Shown here piece after piece: positions 15,710 to 25,220 of a stretch of DNA of 64,000 nt. The first letter of the stretch is position 1, and each line of letters begins with the position of its first letter. A model generated the notes under the pieces. It had not been told where the DNA came from. It saw only the letters and a list, made by a program, of their open reading frames with translations, and made no database searches. The position numbers were made by a program, and so were the translations under genes. This stretch comes from Dyella lutea (GTDB lineage: Bacteria > Pseudomonadota > Gammaproteobacteria > Xanthomonadales > Rhodanobacteraceae): assembly GCF_024158035.1 (NCBI RefSeq), contig NZ_JAMZEK010000003.1:620001-684000 (forward strand), read 5' to 3'.

Positions 15710-16918
15710 TCATTCGTGGCGCAGCGCCTCGATCGGGTCCAGCCGTGCCGCCCGGCGCGCCGGGAAATAGCCGAACACCACCCCGATCACGGCCGAGAAG
15801 GCGAACGCCAGCAGGTTGATCGACGGTCCGAACACATAGGGCACCTCGAGCACCCGCGCCAGCACGATCGAGCCGACCGTCGCCAGCAGCACGCCCAGCA
15901 GTCCGCCGATCGAGGACAGCACCACCGCCTCGATCAGGAACTGCAGCAGCACCTCGCGTTCCAGCGCGCCCACCGCCAGGCGAATGCCGATCTCGCGGGT
16001 GCGCTCGGTGACCGACACCAGCATGATGTTCATGATCCCCACGCCGCCTACCAGCAGGCTCACCGCCGCCACCGCGCCGAGCAGAAGGGTAAGCACGCGC
16101 GTGGTGCTGGAGAGCATGTCGGCGATCTCGCGCGTGTCGAGCACGTTGAAATCGTCCTCCTGACCCAGCGCGATGTGCCGGCGCTCGCGCAGCAGGGCCT
16201 CGATGCGTTGCTTGGCCTGCGCGGTCGGCACACCGGGCTGCACCGACACCAGCACCATGCCCACGTCCTGGTTGCCGGCCAGCCGCCGCTGCACCGTGCG
16301 CAGCGGCATCACTACCGTGTCGTCCTGGTCGCGTCCCATCGACGACTGGCCCTTCGCCGCGAGCAGGCCGACCACCTCGCAGGAAAACTGCTTGACGCGG
16401 ATCGCACCGCCCACCGGATTCTCGCTGCCGAACAGCTTGTTGCGCGCGGTTTCGCCCAGCACGCACACCGCCTTGCCGGCCTGCAGCTCGGCGTCCAGGA
16501 AGGGACGCCCCGCGGCGAACTTCCAGTTGCCTGCGGTGAAGTAGTCGTTGGTCGTGCCCACCACGCTGGTGGACCAGTTGCTGGCCAAGTGCACCACGGT
16601 CACCGTACGCGAAACCACCGGCGCCACGCCGGCCAGGCCGCTCACCTGGCTCTGGATCGCACTGGCATCGGCCAGGCGGAAGGCCGCCGCGCCGGCGGTA
16701 TCGCGGGTCGGCCCCAGCCGCTGGCCGGGACGCACCATCAAGAGGTTGCTGCCCAGGCTGGCGATCTGCGCGGACACCGACGCGGTGGCACCGTTGCCGA
16801 GCGTGACCATGGTGATCACCGCGGCCACACCGATCAGGATGCCGAGCACGGTCAGGAAGCTCCGCGTGAGATTGCGGCGGATCTCCTTCAGCGCCAGCAG
16901 CAGCGTGTTCCAGAACAT
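15710..16918 (-). CDS. MacB-type ABC transporter permease
   Basis: A 402-residue permease: N-terminal membrane helix (about residues 20-45, with TVLGILIGVAAVITMVTLG), a large periplasmic domain, then three C-terminal helices with the family motif ERTREIGIRLAVGA. This is the FtsX/MacB fold that drives mechanotransmission rather than transport through the membrane. It overlaps the ATPase gene by one base and works with the ATPase and the membrane-fusion protein upstream. In true MacB the ATPase is fused to the permease; here they are separate. Confidence 0.9.
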   Translation of the reverse strand: MFWNTLLLALKEIRRNLTRSFLTVLGILIGVAAVITMVTLGNGATASVSAQIASLGSNLLMVRPGQRLGPTRDTAGAAAFRLADASAIQSQVSGLAGVAPVVSRTVTVVHLASNWSTSVVGTTNDYFTAGNWKFAAGRPFLDAELQAGKAVCVLGETARNKLFGSENPVGGAIRVKQFSCEVVGLLAAKGQSSMGRDQDDTVVMPLRTVQRRLAGNQDVGMVLVSVQPGVPTAQAKQRIEALLRERRHIALGQEDDFNVLDTREIADMLSSTTRVLTLLLGAVAAVSLLVGGVGIMNIMLVSVTERTREIGIRLAVGALEREVLLQFLIEAVVLSSIGGLLGVLLATVGSIVLARVLEVPYVFGPSINLLAFAFSAVIGVVFGYFPARRAARLDPIEALRHE

Positions 16919-17637
16919 CAGGCCACCCCCGCCTGGCGCGTGTCGCTCTCCACCTGGCCGTCGACGAAGTGCACCACGCGCCGGGCATAGGCGGCCATGT
17001 CCGGCTCGTGCGTCACCATCAGCACGGTGATGCCGCGGTCGCGATTGAGCGCGGCGATCAGGTCCATGATCTCCCGGCTGCGCCGGGTGTCGAGATTGCC
17101 GGTGGGCTCGTCCGCGAGCAGCACCGCGGGATGGGTGACGATGGCACGGGCGATCGCGGCCCGCTGCTGCTGACCACCGGACAGCGCGGCCGGCACGTGG
17201 TGTTCCCAACCGGCCAGACCCACGGCCGCCAGTGCTTCGCGCGCCGCGGCATGGCGCGCGGCCGGCGGCTCTCCGCGATACAGCAACGGCAGCTCCACGT
17301 TCTCCAGCGCCGTGGTGCGCCCGAGCAGGTTGTAGCCCTGGAACACGAAGCCCAGGTAGTGCCGGCGCAACAACGCCCGCTGGTTGCGTGACAGCCGTTC
17401 CACCGCGGTGCCGCGGAAGCGGTAGCTGCCGGTGGTCGGTACGTCGAGGCAACCGAGGATGTTCATGGCCGTGGACTTGCCCGAGCCGCTCGGCCCCATG
17501 ATCGCCACGAACTCCCCCTCCTCCACCACCAGGTTCACGCCGCGCAGCGCCTGGAACGCCACCGCATCCTGACCGTAGGTCTTGGTTACACCGGCCAGTT
17601 CGATCAGCGGCGCTGCGGCGCCATCGCCCTGGCTCAC
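16918..17637 (-). CDS. MacB/LolD-type ABC transporter ATPase
   Basis: A 239-residue ATPase with Walker [10 protein letters not shown], signature [15 protein letters not shown], Walker [13 protein letters not shown] and the switch histidine in MVTHEPD. The GTG start at 17637 overlaps the stop of the upstream fusion-protein gene (GTGA), and its own stop overlaps the permease ATG (ATGA), so all three are translationally coupled. It energises the permease for efflux of an unknown substrate, commonly peptides, macrolides or siderophores. Confidence 0.92.
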   Translation of the reverse strand: MSQGDGAAAPLIELAGVTKTYGQDAVAFQALRGVNLVVEEGEFVAIMGPSGSGKSTAMNILGCLDVPTTGSYRFRGTAVERLSRNQRALLRRHYLGFVFQGYNLLGRTTALENVELPLLYRGEPPAARHAAAREALAAVGLAGWEHHVPAALSGGQQQRAAIARAIVTHPAVLLADEPTGNLDTRRSREIMDLIAALNRDRGITVLMVTHEPDMAAYARRVVHFVDGQVESDTRQAGVA

Positions 17638-18947
17638 TGGGCACCACCGAGGCTCTCGGTGATCACCCGCATGCCGGACTGCAGCTCGCCTCCCGTCACC
17701 TCCGTCAACTGGCCATTGCTGGCGCCGACCGTGACCGGCACCGCCCGCGGCTCGCCATCGCGCAGCACCCACACCTGGCGGGACTTGCCGTTGCCGGTGC
17801 CCTGGGCGCGGCTCGTGCCGTGCGGCGGGCGCGGCATCAGCCGGCTGACCAGGCTGCCCGAGGCCTGACCGGACGTCGTGGATGCCGGCGTGAAGCGCAG
17901 CGCGGCACTCGGCACCAGCAGCACCTGATGGCGCTCGTTGACCACGATCGCGGCGGTGGCGGTCATGCCCGGGCGCAGGCTGAGGTCGTCGTTGTTCACG
18001 GTGAGCACGGTGAGGTAAGACACCACGCCGTCCTTGGTCTGCGAGCCGAAGCCCACCCGGCGGACCTGCGCCGGGTATTCGCGACCGGGGTAGGCGTCCA
18101 CGGTGAAGGTTGCCGGTTGACCCTCGTGCACCAGGCCCACGTCGGCCTCGTCCACGTCCACCTGCAGCTCCATCTTCGACAGATCCTCGGCCAGGGTGAA
18201 CAGCACCGGCGCCTGCAGCGAGGCGGCCACCGTCTGCCCCGGCTCGATCGAACGGCTGAGCACCACGCCGTCGATCGGCGAGCGGATCGACGCCTTGGCC
18301 AGATTGGTTTCCCCGGTGCTGAGGGACGCCTGCGCCTGCACCACGGCCGCCCGCGCGTTCGCCTCGGCACCCTCGGCACGTTGCAGGGCCGCCCGTGCGG
18401 TGTCGATGTCCACCTGGGCCGGCACCGTGCCGCCGCTGGTGGCGAACATGCGTTGGAGCCGGCTCAGCTGCAGCCGCGTCTCGATGACCGTGGCCACGGC
18501 CTGTGCCACCTGGGCGCGGGCCGCGGCAAGTGCACCGCGGGCGTTGGCGATCTGGTCCCTGAGCCGCGACACGTCGAGCTGGGCCAGCACCTGACCGCGC
18601 TTGACCGTGTCGTTCACGTCGACCTTGACCGACTCCATGATGCCGGACAGTTCGCTGCCCACGTCCACCTGGTTGGTCGGCTGCAGGTTGCCAGTGGCCG
18701 CGACCGTCACCACCAGGTTGCCGCGGGTGACCTCCGCCGTCTGGTAGCGCGGCTGGGCCGCCTCGCGGCCACGCAGGAACCAGCCGTAGCCGGCCACGAC
18801 CACGACCAGCAGCGCGAGGACAATCAGTATCCAGCGCAGAACCCGGCGACCGCGCCCGCTACCCGGACCGCCGCCCAGCACCGCGGCGACTGCCGCGGCA
18901 TCGGACCGCCCACCACCACTGGCCCCAGAATCGTCGGGCGCCTTCAT
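17634..18947 (-). CDS. MacA-type periplasmic membrane-fusion protein
   Basis: A 437-residue adaptor. It has a Gly/Arg-rich cytoplasmic tail, one membrane anchor at about residues 37-57, a lipoyl/barrel-sandwich half (VDVGSELSGIMESVKVDVND), a helical hairpin rich in Ala, the second lipoyl half (ASIRSPIDGVVLSRSIEPGQ) and a beta-barrel domain. It links the ABC pump to an outer-membrane TolC channel, which is not encoded nearby. It is the first gene of the three-gene operon. A low-complexity Pro/Gly/Ser insert sits near residues 365-395. Confidence 0.9.
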   Translation of the reverse strand: MKAPDDSGASGGGRSDAAAVAAVLGGGPGSGRGRRVLRWILIVLALLVVVVAGYGWFLRGREAAQPRYQTAEVTRGNLVVTVAATGNLQPTNQVDVGSELSGIMESVKVDVNDTVKRGQVLAQLDVSRLRDQIANARGALAAARAQVAQAVATVIETRLQLSRLQRMFATSGGTVPAQVDIDTARAALQRAEGAEANARAAVVQAQASLSTGETNLAKASIRSPIDGVVLSRSIEPGQTVAASLQAPVLFTLAEDLSKMELQVDVDEADVGLVHEGQPATFTVDAYPGREYPAQVRRVGFGSQTKDGVVSYLTVLTVNNDDLSLRPGMTATAAIVVNERHQVLLVPSAALRFTPASTTSGQASGSLVSRLMPRPPHGTSRAQGTGNGKSRQVWVLRDGEPRAVPVTVGASNGQLTEVTGGELQSGMRVITESLGGAQ

Positions 18948-19003
18948 CGCGATCGTTCCACGCTCTCGCGACCGCGCCTTACCGTGCAAGCCTTCATCGC
19001 GAT
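18941..19003. repeat. 13-bp direct repeat 50 bases apart across the macA-type start
   Basis: CCTTCATCGCGAT occurs at 18941-18953 and 18991-19003. On the minus strand each copy contains an ATGAAGG; the inner copy is the start of the fusion-protein gene, and the outer one opens a 17-codon frame that stops on the real start (ATGA). Confidence 0.6.
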
Positions 19004-19113
19004 ACCCGTGCGAACGTGGCCGATCACCACGCCCGACACCCTAGGCCGGCGCATGCGCAGGCGTATTGACCCCCATCAATCAGGACTGCGTGCGTCGCTG
19101 CGAAGGCCGCCTT

Positions 19114-19506
19114 CTACCGAAGGGAATAGAACCGGAGGACGTTCCTGCCGGGGTCGTGGAGATGGAACTCGCGGGTTCCCCAGGGCGTCTGCGAGGGTCT
19201 CGCCCAGGGACCTTCCGGGTGGTGCTGCTCGCCGATGCTGCCGCTCGCGACGAACTCCTCGTAGAGCGCGTCCACGTCGTCCGCCAGGAAGCGGCAGGCC
19301 GGCCAATCGGTGGGATAAGCCCACTGCCCCGCGTCCGCCCACTGCAGGCGGATCTCCACTCCGTCCTGCCCCACCGCCGCGTGCCTCGGCGCCTCCGGTG
19401 TGTCCTGGAACAACAGCACGAAAGCGAGATCGCGGTAGAAGCGCACCGACTCACCTACCTCGCGGCAGGCGAGCACGGGATGCACGGCCTGAAGGTTCGC
19501 TTTCAT
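19114..19506 (-). CDS. VOC/glyoxalase-like protein
   Basis: A 130-residue protein with the VOC fold pattern: HPVLACREVGESVRFYRDL at the start and the closing block FHLHDPGRNVLRFYSLR. The family includes glyoxalase I, bleomycin-resistance and dioxygenase proteins. The start at 19506 is the first ATG giving an intact fold; upstream codons belong to the remnants of a neighbouring gene. Candidate metal ligands are an early His and a late Glu, so substrate and metal use remain open. Confidence 0.8.
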   Translation of the reverse strand: MKANLQAVHPVLACREVGESVRFYRDLAFVLLFQDTPEAPRHAAVGQDGVEIRLQWADAGQWAYPTDWPACRFLADDVDALYEEFVASGSIGEQHHPEGPWARPSQTPWGTREFHLHDPGRNVLRFYSLR

Positions 19507-20023
19507 GGGGCGCTCCGCGGAATCGGGAAGCAATGCGGTTACCGACCGGAAGACTCGTGAAGCCCCATCGGCCGCGAGCCCCGGTGTCATCGAGATGCTC
19601 GCTCTTGTGGCCTGCAAAGGCATCGTAGATGCGCCGATGCGCCTGGTACGACCACTGATCCTCACGTTCGTAGTAGCCGGCCACCCAGGCCTGCAGAGGC
19701 TCGAGCATGGCGTCCTGCGCCTCTTTCGAGGCGTACTTGTGCGGCTCCCAGGGGCGCCGGCGGTTGTGTTCCAGGCAGGTTTCCAGTCCGGGGTTGAGGA
19801 ACACCCGCTCATTGCAGTGGGCGGACGCGGCCTGAGCCTGCTCGCCGTAGCAGCCCTAAATCACCCAGCGGTCATGCCCGGCGAGAAACGCCGCGAGGGA
19901 CGCGGCAATGGCCTCGGTAGATCGCTGCACGGCGATCCTCCCCGGTTCCCAGACGATGGAGTCCAGATCGAGATGCGCCAGTCCATGCTCTGCAGCCAGC
20001 CGCCTGGCTCCGACCCTGGTCAT
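19451..20023 (-). pseudogene. P-loop kinase-like ATPase, broken by a TAG and lacking its P-loop
   Basis: Translation from ATG 20023 gives a coherent kinase-like protein (RRLAAEHGLAHLDLDSIVWE) up to codon 55, where TAG at 19856-19858 interrupts RWVI-stop-GCYGE. The frame continues with well-conserved sequence (NERVFLNPGLETCLEHNRRR; AWVAGYYEREDQWSYQAHRR) to about 19500. A single G-to-T change in GAG would explain the stop. The Walker A segment expected at the N-terminus is absent because the frame begins inside the end of the upstream gene. Both defects suggest decay. Confidence 0.7.
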
Positions 20024-20622
20024 CCGTCATCCGAAAACCGCTCTTCCCGCCACGGATCCCCGCGCATGTGATACCCGCGCAACTCCCAGAACCCCGCTTC
20101 GTCACGCGCGGTAAACTGCAGGCCGGTGAGCCATTTGGCGGACTTCCAGAAATACAGGTGCGGCACCAGCAGACGGGCCGGACCACCGTGCTCGGGCGGC
20201 AGCGGCTGGCCGTCGTAGCGGGTGGCGATCATCGCGCGACCGCCGAGCAGGTCGTCGATCCGCAGGTTGGTGGAGTAGCCGTCGGCACTGTGCGCCAGCA
20301 CGAAGCCGGTGGGTGGAGCGATGCCGGCGTCGGCAAACAGGTCGTCCAGCGTCACGCCCTCCCACGCCGTGTCGAGCTTCGACCAGCGGGTGACGCAGTG
20401 GATGTCGCGCACGACGCGCTGCCTGGGCAGCGCATCGAAACTCGCCCAGTCCCAGCGCCTGAGCGGACGCACGCCGTGCTTGAGCGTCAGCGACCAGTCC
20501 GCCGTGTCCAGCACCGGCGTGGGCGCCATCGACATCACCGGGAACTTGCGTGTAACCACCTGCCGGGGCGGCAGACGCTCTGTGGAGGCTTCCCCGTCGT
20601 CGGCACGACTGGAACCGGACAT
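20020..20622 (-). CDS. sulfite-oxidase-fold molybdopterin protein
   Basis: A 200-residue protein with the oxidoreductase molybdopterin-binding fold. Cys76 in VRDIHCVTRWSKLD is the expected molybdenum ligand; HGGPARLLVPHLYFWKSAKW is a second conserved block. It lacks a Tat signal and a dimerisation domain, so it is a short cytoplasmic relative of MsrP/YedY or sulfite oxidase. No haem partner lies nearby. A GAGGGG ribosome site supports the ATG at 20622. Substrate cannot be stated. Confidence 0.8.
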   Translation of the reverse strand: MSGSSRADDGEASTERLPPRQVVTRKFPVMSMAPTPVLDTADWSLTLKHGVRPLRRWDWASFDALPRQRVVRDIHCVTRWSKLDTAWEGVTLDDLFADAGIAPPTGFVLAHSADGYSTNLRIDDLLGGRAMIATRYDGQPLPPEHGGPARLLVPHLYFWKSAKWLTGLQFTARDEAGFWELRGYHMRGDPWREERFSDDG

Positions 20623-20781
20623 CTTCGGCGTCCCCTCAAGATCCTGACAGCGCGTGACCTTAGCACCGGCCGGCCGCACGACGTCGCCTGAACACCCCAC
20701 GCACTCGCCACGCCACTTTCACCGCCCGCTGATCCATGACTGCCAAGACTCGGGACTCCCTTCCCCACAGGAGACGAGGCG

Positions 20782-21213
20782 ATGAAAACGGTCGTACTTT
20801 CCACCGCCCTCGCGCTGGGCCTTGCCGGCGCGGCGATGGCGCAGTCGCCGGATCATGGCGTGATGACCAAGGCACAGATCCGGACGCAGCTGCATCAGCA
20901 GGGCTACAGCGACGTCGATGATCTGGAGTTCAATCACGGCATGTGGCGCGCCAAGGCCGAGAGCGGCAATGGCCACCACGTGCACCTGCGCATCGACGCC
21001 CGCACCGGCAAGGCCTATGCAGACGACCAGAAGCTTGCCCGCCTGGGCGAGGACGACATCCGTGCCGCCCTCTCCAGCGCCGGCTACACCGACGTGCACG
21101 ACGTGGATTTCGATGACGGGCTGTGGACTGCCAAGGCCGAAAACAGTGCCGGCAAGCACGTGAAGCTGGACGTTGATCCAGACACCGGCAAAGTGGTCGG
21201 TACCGACGACTGA
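20782..21213 (+). CDS. periplasmic protein with two PepSY-like repeats
   Basis: A 143-residue secreted protein: signal peptide ending GLAGAAMA, then two similar units of about 50 residues, each with a GYSDVDDLEF or GYTDVHDVDF block, a WxAKAE core and a D..TGK end. PepSY domains often inhibit or chaperone extracellular enzymes. A GGAGACGAGG site precedes the ATG. It is monocistronic, followed by a hairpin. Confidence 0.75.
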   Translation: MKTVVLSTALALGLAGAAMAQSPDHGVMTKAQIRTQLHQQGYSDVDDLEFNHGMWRAKAESGNGHHVHLRIDARTGKAYADDQKLARLGEDDIRAALSSAGYTDVHDVDFDDGLWTAKAENSAGKHVKLDVDPDTGKVVGTDD

Positions 21214-21221
21214 GGTCCCAC

Positions 21222-21251
21222 CGCGGCCGGTGCGCTCACGCTCCGGCCGCG
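21222..21251 (+). terminator. hairpin after the PepSY gene
   Basis: A 9-bp perfect stem CGCGGCCGG / CCGGCCGCG with a 12-base loop, 8 bases after the stop, between convergent genes. No T run. Confidence 0.5.
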
Positions 21252-21269
21252 CTCCGCGCCGCACAAGGA

Positions 21270-22058
21270 TCAGGGCGTGGCCACTTTCTCCGATTCAACC
21301 ACCATGTCGAGCACGTAGACCGGCCCTTCCGAGGTATCGAAGCGCTTCACCCGCAGGACGTTGCGCGTGCCGGGTTCATGCGTGTAACCCTCGATGCCCG
21401 ATGCCATGTCATGCCACGGCCCGGGCTCGCCGCTCTTCAGGCCGTGGGTGTCGTAATGCCGGTCGCGCACGCTCAGGCATCGGGTGTCGCCGGATGCGCC
21501 GGTGTCGCAAGGCACGTCCTGCGCTGCCACTTCCAGGAATTCGACCTGCCCTGGCCCGCCGTAGCGCTTCTCGGCCGTCGGCTGCCCGGTGAACTGCAAC
21601 ATGTCGCCGTCGGCGGTGGCCAGCTGCAGTTGGGGCATGGCTCCCTCCCGGTCGATCGAGATCGATGGTCGGCTCTTCAACCTCTGCACTACGGCCTGAT
21701 CAAGGCCGCCCAGGCCGGCCTGCAGGCAGGCCATCTGGGTGGACAGCATCGGGCCCAGCGCGAGTTGCCCCTGTTCGATGTGGTAATTCGCTCCCCTGGC
21801 GTTGCACAGCTGGCCAATCGTCAGGTGGTTCTGCGAGAAATCGAGCTGCACCGGCCGATCGGGGCGCACGAACAGGGCCGCGATGCGCCTGCCAGTCGCA
21901 TCGGTCGCCGACTGCAGCTTCCAGTGGTAGCCCTGCAAGGAGGTCGGATCAACCGGCGCGACGGAATCCGGGGACGCGCCGGGCACCGGCTTGGCGGAGC
22001 ACGCCGTACACGCCGCCGACGCCAACAGCAGCGGCAGGACCAGGGTACGGATCGACAT
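21270..22058 (-). CDS. META/DUF4377-like lipoprotein
   Basis: A 262-residue exported protein with a lipoprotein-type signal (LLLASAACTAC). The middle resembles a META (HslJ-like) domain (residues about 45-155: LQGYHWKLQSATDATGRRIA, then SQNHLTIGQLCNARGANYHI). The C-terminal 100 residues match the DUF4377 type (EFLEVAAQDVPCDTGASGDT, then WHDMASGIEGYTHEPGTRNV). HslJ-type proteins are linked with heat-shock or novobiocin tolerance, but the role here is unknown. Start at 22058 chosen for the signal peptide. Confidence 0.75.
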   Translation of the reverse strand: MSIRTLVLPLLLASAACTACSAKPVPGASPDSVAPVDPTSLQGYHWKLQSATDATGRRIAALFVRPDRPVQLDFSQNHLTIGQLCNARGANYHIEQGQLALGPMLSTQMACLQAGLGGLDQAVVQRLKSRPSISIDREGAMPQLQLATADGDMLQFTGQPTAEKRYGGPGQVEFLEVAAQDVPCDTGASGDTRCLSVRDRHYDTHGLKSGEPGPWHDMASGIEGYTHEPGTRNVLRVKRFDTSEGPVYVLDMVVESEKVATP

Positions 22059-22117
22059 ATCGGCGCTTCCCGGGTGACGTGACCGTTGGAGCATATGCCG
22101 CCGGGACAGGCCGGGTG

Positions 22118-24094
22118 TTAGCGCGATGTGTCCGATGCACGTGGCACGACCGCGTCACCGGCAGGCAGCCCGGCATGCTCGCGCAGGATGCGCCGGATCT
22201 CCAGGATCGCCTGCGGCGTCTCCTGCACGCTGTGGCCGGAGACGATCACCTTCTCGCTCGCAGCGCCCGCCAGGTGTGCACTGGCATAAGGCACGAAGCC
22301 GTCGCTGGAGGCCTCCAGCGGCCCTTCCGCGCTGCGCCGGGCGATGATCGAGTGATAGCGCACGCCGGGCACGATCGGCAACGTGGACGTGGCCCGCAGG
22401 TAGGGACCGGTGTCGCGCAGTACATTGACGCCCGTTGGCGCGGCGCGGAACAGTGCCGCCTGCTCCGGCAGTTCCCCGGCCAGCGCATCGGCAATGCGGG
22501 TGGTGGCATCCAGCAAGGTCTTCGGCAGGCGGATCAGCCTGGTGACCATGCGTGCCAGCCAGTGTCCGGCCACCGGCGTGCCGGCATGCGGGGCGGCGAG
22601 AAAGATCGCCTCGTCCACGCCAGGCAGCGGCTTGATGGTGAAATAGGGCGCCAACGCGGCGAGCCTCTTGCGCCGTGGAGAATCCGGAGGGGCGTGGAAG
22701 ATGCGCTGCCAGAGCGCGTCGCCGCTGTCGACCACCAGCAACCGCGCGATCACACCGCCCATGCTGTGGCCGATCAGCGTGACATGGTGACTGGCCGGCG
22801 CGGTGCCGGCCGGATCGAGCGTGGCGAAGGTCTGCTCCAGCGCCGCCCGGATCTGCACCAGGTTCACCGGGATCGGCGCGTTGGTCGGGTAATAGACCTC
22901 CCAGATCTGGTAGCGCCTGCGCAGCGCCTCGTCGCCCATCACCTCGTTGGCGAGATTCACCCAGGCCTCGGGACTGGAGGCCAGGCCATGGATCATCACC
23001 ACCGTGAGTCGGTGGGGATCGTACGGCTGCATCAGGATCACGCGCGGATGATCGAGCGCGTTGTCGCGCCCGAGCAGATTGTCGATCGCCTTGCGGTTGA
23101 AGCCGGACTCGGCCAGCCAAAGCGCGTACGGTGCGCTGAAGTTGGCCGCCAGCGGTACGGTCTGGCCGTCCAGTTGCATCGTGTCCTGGCGGTACGGATC
23201 GAGTGCGTCGACCACCGCTTCGCGGGTGTCGAGCACCTGCGACAGGGTGTCGCCGGGAAATTGCAGCAATACCGTCGCCGGCAGGTAGCCGGTCTCGGCG
23301 AACGGTTGCGTCGGCGCCCGCCGGGCGGCCTGGGTCGGACGCGCCACCATCACCACCTCGGCACCGAGGCCGTCCCGGCGATAGACGCTCTCGAGCCCGT
23401 CGATGCGCAGGCGGGAGGCCGGCACCATGGCCTCGAGTTTCGGCGCGCCGCGCGGCAGAGTCAGCTGGATCTCGCCGTAGCGAAGGCGCCAGCCATCCAC
23501 CGACTCGGCGCTGCCCGGCGACGGTGGATGAACGTGCCCGGCCCGCTGCCCCCGCGCGAACAGCAGTGCCGCGACGCGCTCCGCGGCGTAGTTGTAGCTG
23601 TCGCGCATCTGCGTCTGCCGATCCTCGAAAGCGCGTTCGCGCGGCGTGCGCTCGCCGAAGAACAGATATGCGTACGCATAACGTGCGGCATCGAGGTAGT
23701 CGGCGATCGGACCTGCGGTATCGCGGTCGGCGGAGCGGTCGGCCTTGAGCGCACCATCCAGGGCGAGCTCGGCCAGCGCCGAGAGGCGCGCGTCATTACC
23801 CAGGATGGTCGCCTCGCGCAACGCTGCCACGCAGGGCGACGGCTCGGCCACGCAGCGATCGGGGTCGAGCCCCAGCCGCGAGATCGCGTTGCGGCTGGCA
23901 TAGCTGAGATGACCGGTGCTGAGGACATCGCCGCGACGGCCTTCGTCGTAGTCCCGCGGATCGCCCTGTTTCACATGCACCAGCGCGCAACCGGTCAACT
24001 GCAGGAGCAAAAGCACGACGGCGATCCAGCGCCACGACGCGGGCCCACTGTGCCCGCCGGATCGAATCGGTGCCGTCGTATCGCTTTCCCGCAT
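22118..24094 (-). CDS. large alpha/beta-hydrolase lipoprotein (lipase-like)
   Basis: A 658-residue protein. The start at 24094 gives a membrane-targeting segment with lipobox LQLTGC near residue 33. The N-terminal 280 residues have no recognised domain. The C-terminal half is an alpha/beta hydrolase: oxyanion stretch VVMIHGLASSPEAW, nucleophile elbow GHSMGG and a late SGHSVQETPQAILEIRRIL with a candidate catalytic histidine. It probably cleaves an ester or amide at the outer membrane or in the periplasm. The gene is divergent from the quinone reductase. Confidence 0.8.
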   Translation of the reverse strand: MRESDTTAPIRSGGHSGPASWRWIAVVLLLLQLTGCALVHVKQGDPRDYDEGRRGDVLSTGHLSYASRNAISRLGLDPDRCVAEPSPCVAALREATILGNDARLSALAELALDGALKADRSADRDTAGPIADYLDAARYAYAYLFFGERTPRERAFEDRQTQMRDSYNYAAERVAALLFARGQRAGHVHPPSPGSAESVDGWRLRYGEIQLTLPRGAPKLEAMVPASRLRIDGLESVYRRDGLGAEVVMVARPTQAARRAPTQPFAETGYLPATVLLQFPGDTLSQVLDTREAVVDALDPYRQDTMQLDGQTVPLAANFSAPYALWLAESGFNRKAIDNLLGRDNALDHPRVILMQPYDPHRLTVVMIHGLASSPEAWVNLANEVMGDEALRRRYQIWEVYYPTNAPIPVNLVQIRAALEQTFATLDPAGTAPASHHVTLIGHSMGGVIARLLVVDSGDALWQRIFHAPPDSPRRKRLAALAPYFTIKPLPGVDEAIFLAAPHAGTPVAGHWLARMVTRLIRLPKTLLDATTRIADALAGELPEQAALFRAAPTGVNVLRDTGPYLRATSTLPIVPGVRYHSIIARRSAEGPLEASSDGFVPYASAHLAGAASEKVIVSGHSVQETPQAILEIRRILREHAGLPAGDAVVPRASDTSR

Positions 24095-24189
24095 GCGCGC
24101 CTCTCCACCTGGCGCCAAGGGTACATCGCACGCCCTGCACTGCCGTTGCGCGATCATTGACGATCTTTCTCGTTGATCAGGAGCCTGCG

Positions 24190-25203
24190 ATGACCACCAT
24201 GCACGCCATCGCCATCCGGGAACCGGGTGGTCCGGAAGTACTGACGCCGTGCGAACGGCCACGTCCGGTTCCGGGGCCTGGCGAAGTGTTGATCCGGGTC
24301 GCGGCTTCCGGGGTGAATCGGCCCGACGTGTTCCAGCGCCTCGGCCGCTACCCGCCACCGCCAGGCGCCTCCGACCTGCCCGGGCTCGAGGTGGCGGGCC
24401 AGTTGGTCGAGGGCGACCTCACTGGCGACAACCCGTTTGGCCTGGAAGCCGGAGACGCCGTTTGCGCCCTGCTTGCCGGCGGCGGCTACGCCGAATACGC
24501 GGTGGCGCCGCTGGGCCAGTGCCTGCCGGTGCCCAAAGGCCTGAGCCTGCTCGAGGCTGCGGCGCTGCCGGAAAACTTTTTCACGGTATGGAGCAACGTG
24601 TTCGACCGCGGCCAGCTCGGCCGGGGCGAAGGCGGTGCCGGGGAAACCCTGCTGGTACAGGGTGGCTCCAGCGGCATCGGCGTCACCGCGATCCAGCTGG
24701 CGCACGCGCTCGGCCACCGGGTCTTCGCCACCGCGGGCAACACGGAGAAATGCCGCGCCTGCGCCGCGCTGGGTGCCGAGGCCATCAACTACCGCGAGGA
24801 GGATTTCGTGGCACGGATCAAGGCGCTGACCGACGGCCGTGGCGTGGACGTGGTGCTGGACATGGTCGCCGGCGACTACGTGCCCCGCGAGCTCGACGCC
24901 ATGGCCGAGGGCGGCCGGCTGGTAATCATCGCCACGCTGGGCGGCGGTGCCGCCACGATCGATGCCGGCGCGCTGATGCGCCGGCGCCACACGATCACCG
25001 GCTCGACACTGCGCAACCGGCCGGTGGCGTTCAAGGCGGCGATCGCCCGGGCGCTGCATGAGCACGTATGGCCCTTGCTGGCCGCGGGCACGGTGCGGCC
25101 GGTGGTGCACCAGGTGTTCCCGGCCGCCGAGGCCGCCCAGGCGCATGCACTGATGGAGAGCTCGCAGCACATCGGCAAGCTGGTGCTCACGTGGGAGCCC
25201 TGA
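24190..25203 (+). CDS. NAD(P)H quinone oxidoreductase, PIG3/QOR type
   Basis: A 337-residue MDR-superfamily enzyme. It begins MTTMHAIAIREPGGPEVL; the substrate-side motif AASGVNRPDVFQRLGRYPPP and the nucleotide-binding LVQGGSSGIGVTAIQLA are typical of zinc-free quinone reductases of the TP53I3-like group. It transfers electrons from NADPH to quinones or other electrophiles. The ATG at 24190 has an AGGAG site. It lies 125 bases ahead of a pirin gene, with which it may form a redox-response pair, although an AT-rich promoter-like gap separates them. Confidence 0.88.
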   Translation: MTTMHAIAIREPGGPEVLTPCERPRPVPGPGEVLIRVAASGVNRPDVFQRLGRYPPPPGASDLPGLEVAGQLVEGDLTGDNPFGLEAGDAVCALLAGGGYAEYAVAPLGQCLPVPKGLSLLEAAALPENFFTVWSNVFDRGQLGRGEGGAGETLLVQGGSSGIGVTAIQLAHALGHRVFATAGNTEKCRACAALGAEAINYREEDFVARIKALTDGRGVDVVLDMVAGDYVPRELDAMAEGGRLVIIATLGGGAATIDAGALMRRRHTITGSTLRNRPVAFKAAIARALHEHVWPLLAAGTVRPVVHQVFPAAEAAQAHALMESSQHIGKLVLTWEP

Positions 25204-25220
25204 TCGTTTCCCATATTGAT

